The notes beneath the pieces were generated by a model. It saw only the letters and a list, made by a program, of their open reading frames with translations, was not told where the DNA came from and made no database searches. This document shows, one piece after another, positions 41,323 through 49,697 of a stretch of DNA of 64,000 nt. The position numbers and the translations under genes are program-made. The stretch covers positions 12,964 to 76,963 of the forward strand of contig CAYRYU010000024.1 of NCBI GenBank assembly GCA_964428355.1, read 5' to 3'. This stretch comes from CAYRYU01 sp964428355. GTDB taxonomy: Bacteria > Muiribacteriota > Ozemobacteria > Ozemobacterales > Ozemobacteraceae. The first letter of the stretch is position 1; every line of letters begins with the position of its first letter.

Positions 41323-42912
41323 TCAGGGGCGGATGGGGATGGTCTTCCACCCTTCTCTCGCGATCATCCGCTCCATCGCAGGATGCCGGTTCAGATACAG
41401 GCAGATCATCACCCTGTCCTTCCGGACGGGAACCGCGACCATCACGGCATCCCCCGGAAAGGTGTCGGTGGGGGAGACCGGAAGGAACATCCGCTTGAAA
41501 TCTTCGCGGACGACCCGGGCTGGAACCTCCTCGGGCGTGGCAAGCCAGGGATCGCCGATCACGAGGGTTACGGACCGCCCGACAAGATATGGAAGCGTGG
41601 CCCTCCTCTGGTGGCCCGGCATCAACCCTTCGATGACTCCGTTTCGAGCGACCCATCTGTCGTTGAGCCCCAGCATGTCGATGGTCTCGAGTTTCGAGTA
41701 AAATGGAATTGCCCCGGCGGGGGTGGTCGAAATCCGGAAACCGGGTTCCCCGCCGAATGCGCTGCCCAGGAATTTCCCGATGCCGCTCCAGTCCTCTCCG
41801 GAGGAGGAGACATACTCGTGCAGTTCGGCGGTTCCCTGGATTCCGTAGTTCGTTATCGTGAGCCCCCATGCGACCGCATGGTGGATCGACCCGATGAAGA
41901 ACAGTGTAAGGAAGGCCCTTCGCAGTTTCTCATCCGACACGTGGTCGAAAATCACACTGCAGAAAAGGAGAGCCATGAAAGGCCAGACGGGAACCATGAA
42001 GCGGAACTCCATGAAGTCGCCTCCGACCTTGACCACGAAAGCCACCCAGAGGAGTATGAACTGGAGGAGGATCGACCTGGGGCCCGACCAGTCCCTTGTG
42101 TAGCGTTCCCAGGGGGCCACGCTGAGCGCCATGAAAAAGTGGAAGAAGAGAAGGTAGGAAAGGAAGAACGCGTAAACGAAATGGAAACCCACCACCAGGG
42201 AGGGGTTCGTCCCGACTTTGGTGTAAAAGGTGTTCGGAAGAGGATCTCCGTAAAACCATTGCATCCCCGCCATCCAGCCCGCGACGGTTCCGAAAAAGAG
42301 GGCGGAAAACCAGCCCAGCCTCGCGAACCTGCCCTCCCGCAACAACCTGAGGGCCACATGTCCCCAGATGAGCGCACCCCAGAGACCCGAATCGGGCCTT
42401 GTCAGGAACGCCGCTGCCAGGATTGCTGAAAGACCGAGAAGCGATTCGGGGGATTCCCGCCCCTCGTTGGAAATGGCGAAGAAAACCTCGGTTCCCCAAA
42501 TGAACAGGGCCGCCTGAAGCTGCGTCTCGAGACCCCCGGTCGCATAGGACAGGAAAGAGAAATTTGTACCGACGACGACCATTCCCATCAGTGCCCGTCC
42601 GTCATCGGAAAACAACCGCTGCCCCAACCTGAAACAGCCGATCAGGGACGCCCCGAAGGAAAGAAGACCCAAGGCCCAGGAAAAGCCGATCGGATCGAAG
42701 CCCACCCGTATGCCAAAGGCGATCAGGATCGTCCAGAGAAGATTCGTGAATCCCGCAACCCTTTCCCCGGGGTTGAAAACAAGCCCCTCTCCACGCACAA
42801 GGTTTTCCGCGTACCGGAATGATATGAAGGCATCGTCCTGGATGAATCTGGCCGACCAGGCAAGAAGGAGAAGGGCGGAAAAAACGAGCCAGAAACGTGC
42901 CTTCGGGTTCAC
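41323..42912 (-). CDS. Polytopic GT-C-type membrane protein (AftB-like N-terminal motif)
   Basis: The protein has 529 residues. TM1 is followed by 'QDDAFISFRYAENLVRGEG' and then 'LVFNPGERVAGFTNLLW'. This is the well-known signature of GT-C enzymes related to mycobacterial terminal arabinosyltransferases and similar bacterial membrane transferases, with catalytic Asp26-Asp27. About ten TM helices and a C-terminal extracytoplasmic domain follow. It would transfer a sugar from a lipid-phosphate donor; the sugar is unknown. The start is GTG at 42912, overlapping the stop of the upstream paralogue of 39764 (GTGA). It converges on the other strand's cluster across the tandem repeat. Confidence 0.82.
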   Translation of the reverse strand: MNPKARFWLVFSALLLLAWSARFIQDDAFISFRYAENLVRGEGLVFNPGERVAGFTNLLWTILIAFGIRVGFDPIGFSWALGLLSFGASLIGCFRLGQRLFSDDGRALMGMVVVGTNFSFLSYATGGLETQLQAALFIWGTEVFFAISNEGRESPESLLGLSAILAAAFLTRPDSGLWGALIWGHVALRLLREGRFARLGWFSALFFGTVAGWMAGMQWFYGDPLPNTFYTKVGTNPSLVVGFHFVYAFFLSYLLFFHFFMALSVAPWERYTRDWSGPRSILLQFILLWVAFVVKVGGDFMEFRFMVPVWPFMALLFCSVIFDHVSDEKLRRAFLTLFFIGSIHHAVAWGLTITNYGIQGTAELHEYVSSSGEDWSGIGKFLGSAFGGEPGFRISTTPAGAIPFYSKLETIDMLGLNDRWVARNGVIEGLMPGHQRRATLPYLVGRSVTLVIGDPWLATPEEVPARVVREDFKRMFLPVSPTDTFPGDAVMVAVPVRKDRVMICLYLNRHPAMERMIAREGWKTIPIRP

Positions 42913-44414
42913 TGTCCAGCCCGCCGAAACAGCAGGAAAGGGCTTTCCGACGCGACCTGAACGAACCCATCATATGAAGAAGCGATGTTGGTGTGGGCTC
43001 GGGTATCGATCAGGATCCAGTCGCATGAAAACCGGTCCGCGAGCACAACCGTCGATCGCGGATCAATATAGGGGGCAAGAACACCTTCGTTCCCTGAAAT
43101 GACATTCACATACATGGGGAAAGACGATACCACGCGGTCTTCCCTGGGGATCGGGTTCTTCGAAAGGAAATCCTTGTACGGCTGTTTGGCTTCGGTGTAG
43201 GACGAAATGCTGTAGTGTGCACCCATCAGGGAAAATGCCACTATCCAAGCTCCGAAAAGCAGTACCAGCGAACGTTTCAAATTGGGGGTCCAATGGGAAA
43301 TGAACCCTCTAAAGCACCCGTCGAAAGCCCCTGCCACAACTATGGCATTGGCGGGAAGAAAGGCAGAAGCCAGGTGTAGGGTCGTGCCTTGCAGGCTCTG
43401 GACGGTAAACAGGATTCCACAAACCAGGAGGAAGAAAACGTGGAAAACCAGGAGCACCGCTCCATATGAATTCCAAAGGGTCCAAATCCCGAAAACCCAG
43501 AATGGGGCAAGGAGAATGTGGTTGGGAACCATGAACAGGTCAGCCATGTTCTTGCGGATTCCGTCAAGCTTTTGTGCAACGATCGGTCCCCATCCCTTTT
43601 TTGCGAAATTCTCGAAGGTTCCTGGGAAGTCCAGCTCGAACATCTCCTTGTACTCGTGCAGGAAAAAGGCCTTCGGGTTCGAGGGCCAGGGCTTTCCGGT
43701 TACCATGAGGTTCCGGGCAACCCACGGGGACACCGTCAAAGCGAAGATCGCGATACCCGCGAAAGTCCCTTTCCAGTTTTTCAGTTTGAACGGAAGCCAG
43801 AGGAACCCCAGGAAGGCGAAGAAAACGCCCTCAACCCTGGTCAGGCTCATCAGGGCTGTTACGAAGCCGACCAGGATCCCCTGGCGGATAAGCTCCGCCC
43901 GGTTCCCGTCCACCCTGGTTGCAAGGTTTCGGAACAGGAAGAACCCCATGACCGCGTAGAACATGACGTTGTCCGTCGTCGCGATGTAGAACCCGTACTT
44001 GCCCGCGCAGCTCGTGAAGAGGAACGCCAGGAAGGCAAGAAACCAGTTCCCGAACTTTTTCCGAACCTCATGGAAAACGAGGATGGCCAACAAGGCCCAT
44101 GCGATGCGGTTCATCAGGATCTCCCCTTCCACCCCCGCAACACCACGGGCTCCGGCATACAAAACGATCCCGAGGGGTTGCCAGTAGTCAAGGGGATGGG
44201 TAAGGGCATCGAATTCCCGGAGATGATACCAGATGAAAGGCTCCGTGAACCCCTTCCCCTGGAGGAGACGTTCCGCAACGAGATGGTAATAGGAGGAGTC
44301 AAGGCTCGCCTGCGGGTCGACCCCCCCCAGCGAAAGATAATGGAAGCCGTAGGAGAGCGAAAACAGCGCAATTGAGATCAGGATTAGAGTTGGCATTCGA
44401 GGTTTTCTGTTCAT
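42909..44414 (-). CDS. Polytopic GT-C-type membrane protein, inverted paralogue of 39764-41278
   Basis: About 501 residues from the ATG at 44414, with ten or so TM helices. The catalytic-loop motif 'SLDSSYYHLVAERLLQGKG' and 'THPLDYWQPL' closely match the gene at 39764. The longer frame starting further upstream is rejected because the promoter -10 box (44431-44436) lies inside it. No ribosome-binding site is seen, and the predicted leader is only about ten bases; ATG 44396 is an alternative. With the gene at 41323 it forms a two-gene operon on the minus strand. Confidence 0.8.
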   Translation of the reverse strand: MNRKPRMPTLILISIALFSLSYGFHYLSLGGVDPQASLDSSYYHLVAERLLQGKGFTEPFIWYHLREFDALTHPLDYWQPLGIVLYAGARGVAGVEGEILMNRIAWALLAILVFHEVRKKFGNWFLAFLAFLFTSCAGKYGFYIATTDNVMFYAVMGFFLFRNLATRVDGNRAELIRQGILVGFVTALMSLTRVEGVFFAFLGFLWLPFKLKNWKGTFAGIAIFALTVSPWVARNLMVTGKPWPSNPKAFFLHEYKEMFELDFPGTFENFAKKGWGPIVAQKLDGIRKNMADLFMVPNHILLAPFWVFGIWTLWNSYGAVLLVFHVFFLLVCGILFTVQSLQGTTLHLASAFLPANAIVVAGAFDGCFRGFISHWTPNLKRSLVLLFGAWIVAFSLMGAHYSISSYTEAKQPYKDFLSKNPIPREDRVVSSFPMYVNVISGNEGVLAPYIDPRSTVVLADRFSCDWILIDTRAHTNIASSYDGFVQVASESPFLLFRRAGQ

Positions 44415-44430
44415 CGTGCGTCGTGAAAAA

Positions 44431-44459
44431 ATCATGCCCAAAGGGGGGGGAATTGTCAA
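44431..44459 (-). promoter_or_regulatory. Promoter of the minus-strand GT-C operon
   Basis: Minus strand: TTGACA (44459-44454), 17 bp, CATGAT (44436-44431). The -35 box is perfect. The spacer contains an unusual run of eight C residues. Confidence 0.55.
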
Positions 44460-44488
44460 CCCCGGTATTGATCGGTTATGCAAGGGTC

Positions 44489-44518
44489 TTGACAGCATGG
44501 ATTGGGGAGTACTAAAAT
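44489..44518 (+). promoter_or_regulatory. Sigma-70-type promoter of the SH3-domain protein gene
   Basis: TTGACA (44489-44494), 18 bp, TAAAAT (44513-44518). Both boxes match well. It is divergent from the GT-C operon promoter 30 bases away and lies 28 bases before the GTG start. Confidence 0.72.
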
Positions 44519-44545
44519 TCCCAAAACGAAAAGAGGGGTGGACAC

Positions 44546-45538
44546 GTGAGAAAAATCAAGGTTGTTTCCGTTGTTGTGATTATCGGTTCAGTCATCGCCC
44601 TCGGCCTATTCATGGGGAAACAGATGTTTTCGTTCCTTGAAGAGAAGAGCCTCCCCGCTGTGCACGCAAAGCCCAGGGTCGACAAGGATTCCGTCGAAAC
44701 CTCAGCTGACAAAGAAATTTCACAGGGCACTGTATCCCAGCCTCAGGCACAGCTTCCCCCGGGCGGACCAGCGGAAGCCGTCCTCCAGCCCCCCCTGAGC
44801 GAACCAGGAAAGGTCCCGGCTCCATCTCCGGCCGTGGTCCAGACAACGGCGGCCGCGCCCCCTTCCCCCAACACCGAAGTTTCGGCGAATCCCTCGGGGG
44901 CGGGAAATCCTCCTTCAAACCTGGTCCCGGGGGTTGCCTCCGGTCCTTCTGCAGGGGAAAAATGGGTTGCACATGCCCTCGAGAACGGCACCAAGTGCCG
45001 GGCCGAACCGGACCCCAAAAGCCGCGAACTGATGAGGGTCAACAAGGGCACGCGTGGGTTCGTCCTCGAGAAGAAGGATGGTTGGACCAAGATCAAGTGG
45101 GAGTTCAACCGCAAGATCGGATGGACGCGGGACGATCTTTTGATCCAAGGCCCGATCGAGATCATGAGGAGTCTTGTCGATCCCAAGGGAAACATCGCCA
45201 GCGTGACCACGCAGAACATCCAGACGGCGGTGAAGAAAGCCAAAACTATGGCCCAGAACGTGAGCGTCGCAGTTGCCAAACCGGTTCCACCCTCCGAAAC
45301 CGTAAAGGGTTTCGTTCCTGGGGAGAAACTTCCGGAAGAAGCGAAAATCTCTGCTGACCCCTTTGCGCGGGTTCGGGAAACTCCCGATACAAAATCGCTG
45401 GCCGTCGGGCGCCTTCCCAAGGGAGTCATGGTGAAGATAAAGTCGGCCAAGCAGGTTGGCCGGCATTACTGGTTCCAGATCCAGTACAACAATGGAAGGA
45501 AGGAAGGTTGGACCCGGGAGGACAACCTTCAGTTCTGA
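44546..45538 (+). CDS. Membrane-anchored or secreted protein with two SH3-like domains
   Basis: The protein has 330 residues. An N-terminal hydrophobic helix ('VVSVVVIIGSVIALGLFMG') acts as signal or anchor. A Pro/Ala-rich linker follows (about 55-140), then two SH3b-type domains, at about 142-195 ('NGTKCRAEPDPKSRELMRV' ... 'DGWTKIKWEFNRKIGWTRDD') and 270-330 ('FARVRETPDTKSLAVGRLPK' ... 'GRKEGWTREDNLQF'). Bacterial SH3b domains often bind peptidoglycan peptides. The start is GTG behind AGAGGGG. The protein is monocistronic with its own promoter and ends 7 bases from a convergent gene. Its enzyme partner, if any, is not visible. Confidence 0.85.
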   Translation: MRKIKVVSVVVIIGSVIALGLFMGKQMFSFLEEKSLPAVHAKPRVDKDSVETSADKEISQGTVSQPQAQLPPGGPAEAVLQPPLSEPGKVPAPSPAVVQTTAAAPPSPNTEVSANPSGAGNPPSNLVPGVASGPSAGEKWVAHALENGTKCRAEPDPKSRELMRVNKGTRGFVLEKKDGWTKIKWEFNRKIGWTRDDLLIQGPIEIMRSLVDPKGNIASVTTQNIQTAVKKAKTMAQNVSVAVAKPVPPSETVKGFVPGEKLPEEAKISADPFARVRETPDTKSLAVGRLPKGVMVKIKSAKQVGRHYWFQIQYNNGRKEGWTREDNLQF

Positions 45539-45545
45539 CCCTTGA

Positions 45546-46316
45546 TCAGGGTTCCGGGGATTCCCCAAGGACGATCCCTCTCCATTCCCATCCGTTATTG
45601 ACCTTGTGGAGGGCGAACTGGATGTTGGTGTGGCCGTCCATGTCCTTCCAGCCGTGGGTATTCAGGAACAGAACGGATTCGCCGGCTTGAATCCTCTTTT
45701 TCAGGTCGTCCCGGTTGTCCCATGTGACTTTCTCACCCCGTGACTTTTCGATGAACCCAAGGAGTTCCTCGCGGCTGGTAGGCTCGAGCTCGCTTTGCCA
45801 CCATCCCACGTAGACATCGACGTGTGAAAGGGTAACCTCCAGGGAACCCTGGTCCTTCTTCTCGAGGGCTGAAAAAAGCTGCTCCGCAAGCCTGACAGGA
45901 TCGGACGCAAGCCAGGTCCGCTTTCCCCCTGCCCGAAGCCAGGCCAGCTTCGATTTGACAACATCGGAAAAGGTCCGTGAATTCTCCTCCTCCATCCGGA
46001 GTGCCCCGAAATCCTTCTCGACCCTCTCGAACCACTTCTTCGACCGGTCGAAATCACCGTTCTCGCAAAAGTGGTTGGCCAGGGCGACCATCAACTGCCC
46101 GATCACGTTCGAATCAGAGCCCACCTTGTCCTTCGCCGCTTTTTCGAGAATCCCTTCGGCTTCGGAAGCTGAACCTTTATAAAGTGCTTCGTAGAAGGAG
46201 TTTTCGATTCCACCGAGAGCTTCTTCGAGCACAGTCTCCCCCGTTTGCCCAAACAGCGGAAACGCGACGGAAACGACGAGGAAAACCGTTACCAGGAACC
46301 TTCCTGAAACCACCAT
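45546..46316 (-). CDS. Secreted protein with TPR-like region and C-terminal NTF2-like domain
   Basis: About 256 residues from ATG 46316, which has GGGGAGG upstream and starts a signal peptide ('FLVTVFLVVSVAFPLFG'). A helical region with TPR-like spacing follows (about 25-115, 'ANHFCENGDFDRSKKWFERV'). The last 120 residues ('LFSALEKKDQGSLEVTLS', 'YVGWWQSELEPTSREELLGF', 'NIQFALHKVNNGWEWRGIVL') resemble the SnoaL/NTF2-like fold found in nuclear-transport-factor-like domains of periplasmic proteins. The domain call is by pattern only. It is probably periplasmic; the function is unknown. It ends 7 bases from the convergent SH3 gene. Confidence 0.75.
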   Translation of the reverse strand: MVVSGRFLVTVFLVVSVAFPLFGQTGETVLEEALGGIENSFYEALYKGSASEAEGILEKAAKDKVGSDSNVIGQLMVALANHFCENGDFDRSKKWFERVEKDFGALRMEEENSRTFSDVVKSKLAWLRAGGKRTWLASDPVRLAEQLFSALEKKDQGSLEVTLSHVDVYVGWWQSELEPTSREELLGFIEKSRGEKVTWDNRDDLKKRIQAGESVLFLNTHGWKDMDGHTNIQFALHKVNNGWEWRGIVLGESPEP

Positions 46317-46347
46317 ACGGACCTCCCCAAAATTTTGAAGAAGCAAT

Positions 46348-46376
46348 ATGATACTTCCCCGGGTATCCAAGCGCAA
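46348..46376 (-). promoter_or_regulatory. Promoter for the secreted TPR/NTF2-like gene
   Basis: Minus strand: TTGCGC (46376-46371), 17 bp, TATCAT (46353-46348). The -10 box has one mismatch and the -35 box keeps only TTG. Confidence 0.5.
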
Positions 46377-46459
46377 TAGAGATGAGCGGAACGTGGATTA
46401 CAAAACCACGGATGCAGCCAGGCATTTTCCCAGGGCTCCCAAGGCAGAATTCGGTTTGA

Positions 46460-48730
46460 TCAATCCCAGCGAAGCACGGAAAACAGGTTCGAATAGTCGT
46501 CCGTCCAAACGGGATGGTTGGGATCCTCCATTGCCGGTTGCCAGCCGGAATCCTGCAGAAGGCGGCCGAAATCCTCTTTTCGTCGGGCTGCCATGACCCA
46601 ATGCGACCGGAAAACATACGGGGCGTCCTCCTCATACTTCATCATGGGGGCGGGAGGTTCGAAGGAATTGCTGTAAACGCTCATTCCCATCGCCTTGCCA
46701 AGGTTTCCCAGCACGGGCTCCAGATCGAGATACCGGTTCGAGATATGGAAAACGAGTATTCCGTCGGGTTTCAGCTTTCGGAAAAACAGTTCAAGCGCTT
46801 CCCTCGTCAATAAATGGACCGGGATCGAATCGGAAAAGTAGGCATCGAAAACGAGGATCTCATACTCCGAGTCCGGTTCCTGCCGTAATGACATCCTTCC
46901 ATCACCCAGTACAACCCGGATTTTCCCCTCTGCCTCGGCAAGGAAGGAAAAATACCGGGTGTCGGAAGCAATCCGGGCAATGACGGGGTCGATCTCGAAA
47001 AAGACGAACTCCTGGAAGGGACGGGAGAATGCGGCCATTGCACCCGTCCCCAGGCCGACGATCCCCACCTTCTTCGCCCGCCGGAGGAAGCGAAACTCCT
47101 TGAATATTCCCGCAATCGGGCTGTCGGGCGGGTAGTAGAAGAGGGGGGTCCGGGTCTTTCCCGGTTCGATGCACTGCCCTCCGTGGTGGATGTTTCCATG
47201 TTGAAGCAGGTGGTGCCTTCCGCTGAAACTCCGGATGACCTGCATGCTGCCGAAGAAACTTCGCGCCTGGATGAGCGCAGAAGGGGAGGACGTCACGAAC
47301 ATGATGCTGATGGCGATGGTTCCCGCGAAGAAGACCCCCCAGCCCCTTCGCCGGAAACAGAGGTTCCATAGCCCGGCTCCACCGAGAAAGACCATGAATG
47401 CCTTCTCCGAACCTGCGATTTGGAAGGAAAGCCCCCCGTTGCTCCAGAACGTTACCCAGACCAGGACCGCGACTGCGCCCCAGGCCAGATACTCCTTCTT
47501 TCGTCCACCCGGCTCCTCCTGTGGCGACGAAGGGAGGAAGAGGGACGCGAGCATGAAGACAAGGGGATACTCCATCACCGTCCGGAAAAGCTTCGGCGAG
47601 ACCAGACCGTTGAAGATTCCCCCGAGAAGTCCACCCAGCGAAATCCAGATGTAGAACGCGGTCAAACGGGAGGCTCGGGGCCGTCTCGATACGAGAAAGC
47701 CGTGGAAGGTCATCCCCCCGGTGAAGCACAGCATCATCGCGAGCCCCCCCGACAACCAGATGGGGGAAAAAATGTCCTCCATCAGAATGGGAAAGTAGAT
47801 GCAGAGGGTTCCAGCGAAGAGATTCCCAAAGAGCTCGGGGGTTCCGAAACTCACGGAGGAGAATGTGAGGATGAACGTCAGAAGATACAAGCCCAGAGGA
47901 AGGACCCAGAGGAGAGGTATCTGTGCGATCTCTCCGGTGACGTGCGCGGTGGTTCCCAGCATCAGGCTGGAGGGAATGAAACTCGCCAGCACCCATTGGA
48001 AGACCCGGCCCCAACCTTCCGGGGGCTCTCCATCTTGCTGTCCCCCGCCGGGAGTCGTTCCAGGTTCACCCGGTATGGGTAACCCTTCTCCCGTGGTCGC
48101 ATTTCCTTCGGCCTTGCTTTCCGGTCCTCCAGGGGATTGCCTTCGTGAAGCGAAAAAGGCGCATCCCCCGGCCATCAGAACGAACACGACGTAGGCCCAA
48201 TTCCATGCCAACCGTTGGCCCTGGGTCGTCAATCCGGGTTCGATCAGGAGGGGATAGGAGGCCAGCCCCAGCAGGCTCCCGGCGTTGCTTGCACCGAAAA
48301 GAAACCAGGGCTCCCGCTCCACTCCTCCGGAACGGGCTTGGGAAAACCACTTCTGAAGCACCGGGGAGGTCATCGAAAGGGCCAGGAAAGGAGTCCCCAC
48401 GGTCGTTCCGAGAAACCGGAAAATCCACCAGACGGGGTGGTCGACGACATCTCCGGGAGGCTCGATGGCTGTTCCCTCAGGAAGGAGCGGGATGGTTGCC
48501 AGAAGAAGAGCGAAATGTACCAGGGGATGGCGTTCAGACCCGAAAATTCTGACCAGGAAGTGGGCGGCGACGTATCCAGCCAGGAGAAGCGACTGGAAAG
48601 CAAGGGAACAAGTGATCCAGACCGCCGGAGCCCCGCCCAACGAAGGAAGCAGAAGCTTCCCGATCATCGGCTGGACAAGGAAGAGAAGGAACGCGCTCCA
48701 GAAGGAGGCCAGTGAAAACAACCAGGTCAT
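46460..48730 (-). CDS. Membrane-fused spermidine-synthase-like protein
   Basis: The protein has 756 residues. The first 440 carry about eleven TM helices, beginning 'LASFWSAFLLFLVQPMIGKL' and 'LLPSLGGAPAVW', typical of the fused MFS/spermidine-synthase family. The C-terminal part has an aminopropyltransferase-like Rossmann domain: 'KVGIVGLGTGAMAAF', 'FFEIDPVIARIA' and 'VVLGDGRMSL', with 'ILVFDAYFSDSIPVHLLT'. The Gly-x-Gly-x-Gly loop and acidic residue for nucleotide binding are present. Whether these proteins make polyamines is unproven. No decarboxylase is next to it. A Pro/Gly/Asp-rich loop of about 40 residues near 210-250 splits the membrane part. Confidence 0.85.
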   Translation of the reverse strand: MTWLFSLASFWSAFLLFLVQPMIGKLLLPSLGGAPAVWITCSLAFQSLLLAGYVAAHFLVRIFGSERHPLVHFALLLATIPLLPEGTAIEPPGDVVDHPVWWIFRFLGTTVGTPFLALSMTSPVLQKWFSQARSGGVEREPWFLFGASNAGSLLGLASYPLLIEPGLTTQGQRLAWNWAYVVFVLMAGGCAFFASRRQSPGGPESKAEGNATTGEGLPIPGEPGTTPGGGQQDGEPPEGWGRVFQWVLASFIPSSLMLGTTAHVTGEIAQIPLLWVLPLGLYLLTFILTFSSVSFGTPELFGNLFAGTLCIYFPILMEDIFSPIWLSGGLAMMLCFTGGMTFHGFLVSRRPRASRLTAFYIWISLGGLLGGIFNGLVSPKLFRTVMEYPLVFMLASLFLPSSPQEEPGGRKKEYLAWGAVAVLVWVTFWSNGGLSFQIAGSEKAFMVFLGGAGLWNLCFRRRGWGVFFAGTIAISIMFVTSSPSALIQARSFFGSMQVIRSFSGRHHLLQHGNIHHGGQCIEPGKTRTPLFYYPPDSPIAGIFKEFRFLRRAKKVGIVGLGTGAMAAFSRPFQEFVFFEIDPVIARIASDTRYFSFLAEAEGKIRVVLGDGRMSLRQEPDSEYEILVFDAYFSDSIPVHLLTREALELFFRKLKPDGILVFHISNRYLDLEPVLGNLGKAMGMSVYSNSFEPPAPMMKYEEDAPYVFRSHWVMAARRKEDFGRLLQDSGWQPAMEDPNHPVWTDDYSNLFSVLRWD

Positions 48731-48862
48731 GGGCAGGGATTTGGGCCCATTCCAACGAGTCGCGAAGAAGGTGGGACGTGCATCCCAAACCGAAAGGGAG
48801 GCCTGCCCTTCCGTTGGAGATTACCGTTCTCTGCCCTCCCCGTCACCGCCCGGGAAATCCGG

Positions 48863-49555
48863 TCATTTTGCGAAAACGATCTTGTCGTAGGGAGAAAGCG
48901 TCTGATACTTTCCCTGGATCTTTTCGGGGGGGACGCAGACGAAGGAAATGACGATCTTTCCCCTCTTGAAACGGAATTTCTCCAGGACCAGATTGCCCGC
49001 CTTGTCTTTTTCGATGAAAAATTTCCCCTCCAATGGGTTCTTCCCGGGGCGGGTTATGTTGTACTCGAAATTCTTTCCTGCCGCCTTGCCCGCGGCCTGG
49101 ACAGTCAATTCAGTCTGGTTGATCTTGAACGGCGCCGTCAGGAAGCCGCCGATGCTGCCGTCGCGAACCATTCCGAGCAGCTCGACCATGTCCTTGATCT
49201 GCGCCTGTTGCTCAGGCTCGAAGCCGTCGAACCACGAGTAGACCTCGGAAACGGTGGAAACGGCCCCGCCCTTGGTCGAGAATACCAGGTTCACCCTGAA
49301 GGCGTAGAAGGATTTCTTCTTTTCGGGATGCTTGACGCACGCATGAAGAATGACCTGCTGCTGCCCATCGGGCATGGTCATGAAATATCCGAGGGCGCAA
49401 CCCAGTTCTTCGAATCCTTTTTTCACGGACCCGCGATACTGGGCGTTGATCTCGAAACACTCCAGTTTTCCCTCTTGTGCCATTGCCGGAAAAGCTCCGG
49501 AAACGACTCCAAGTATGACCGCCAATACCAGGAAAATCCTTTTTGTACCGAACAT
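48863..49555 (-). CDS. Secreted protein of unknown function
   Basis: About 230 residues from ATG 49555, which has GAGGGAGGG upstream. A signal peptide ('IFLVLAVILGVVSGAFPAMA') precedes a soluble domain containing 'CFEINAQYRGSVKKGFEELG', 'ILHACVKHPEKKKSFYAF', two to three cysteines and a C-terminal beta-rich section ('GKIVISFVCVPPEKIQGKY'). No family is recognised. It has its own promoter and an intergenic gap of about 130 bases on its 3' side before the spermidine-synthase-like gene, so cotranscription is uncertain. Confidence 0.7.
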   Translation of the reverse strand: MFGTKRIFLVLAVILGVVSGAFPAMAQEGKLECFEINAQYRGSVKKGFEELGCALGYFMTMPDGQQQVILHACVKHPEKKKSFYAFRVNLVFSTKGGAVSTVSEVYSWFDGFEPEQQAQIKDMVELLGMVRDGSIGGFLTAPFKINQTELTVQAAGKAAGKNFEYNITRPGKNPLEGKFFIEKDKAGNLVLEKFRFKRGKIVISFVCVPPEKIQGKYQTLSPYDKIVFAK

Positions 49556-49586
49556 GGTTCCCTCCCTCAGGTTCATCGATGCCTTG

Positions 49587-49615
49587 GAGATACCATTCCC
49601 ACCGGCAAATGTCAA
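49587..49615 (-). promoter_or_regulatory. Probable promoter for the secreted protein at 48863-49555
   Basis: Minus strand: TTGACA (49615-49610), 17 bp, TATCTC (49592-49587), with TGG directly before the -10 box as an extended element. The -35 box is perfect, the -10 box weak. Confidence 0.5.
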
Positions 49616-49697
49616 ACCCCCTTCCCGGGAAAACCTTATGGGTCAGACATTCCGGGAGGTACGAAGGGTGACTTCTTACGCGGTCCCACTGAAAATG

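Noticed and set aside
40442..41869. 475-codon minus-strand frame spanning two genes
   Set aside because: It runs antisense to the GT-C gene at 39764 and out of phase with the gene at 41323; low-complexity Arg/Gly/Glu content is typical of a shadow frame.
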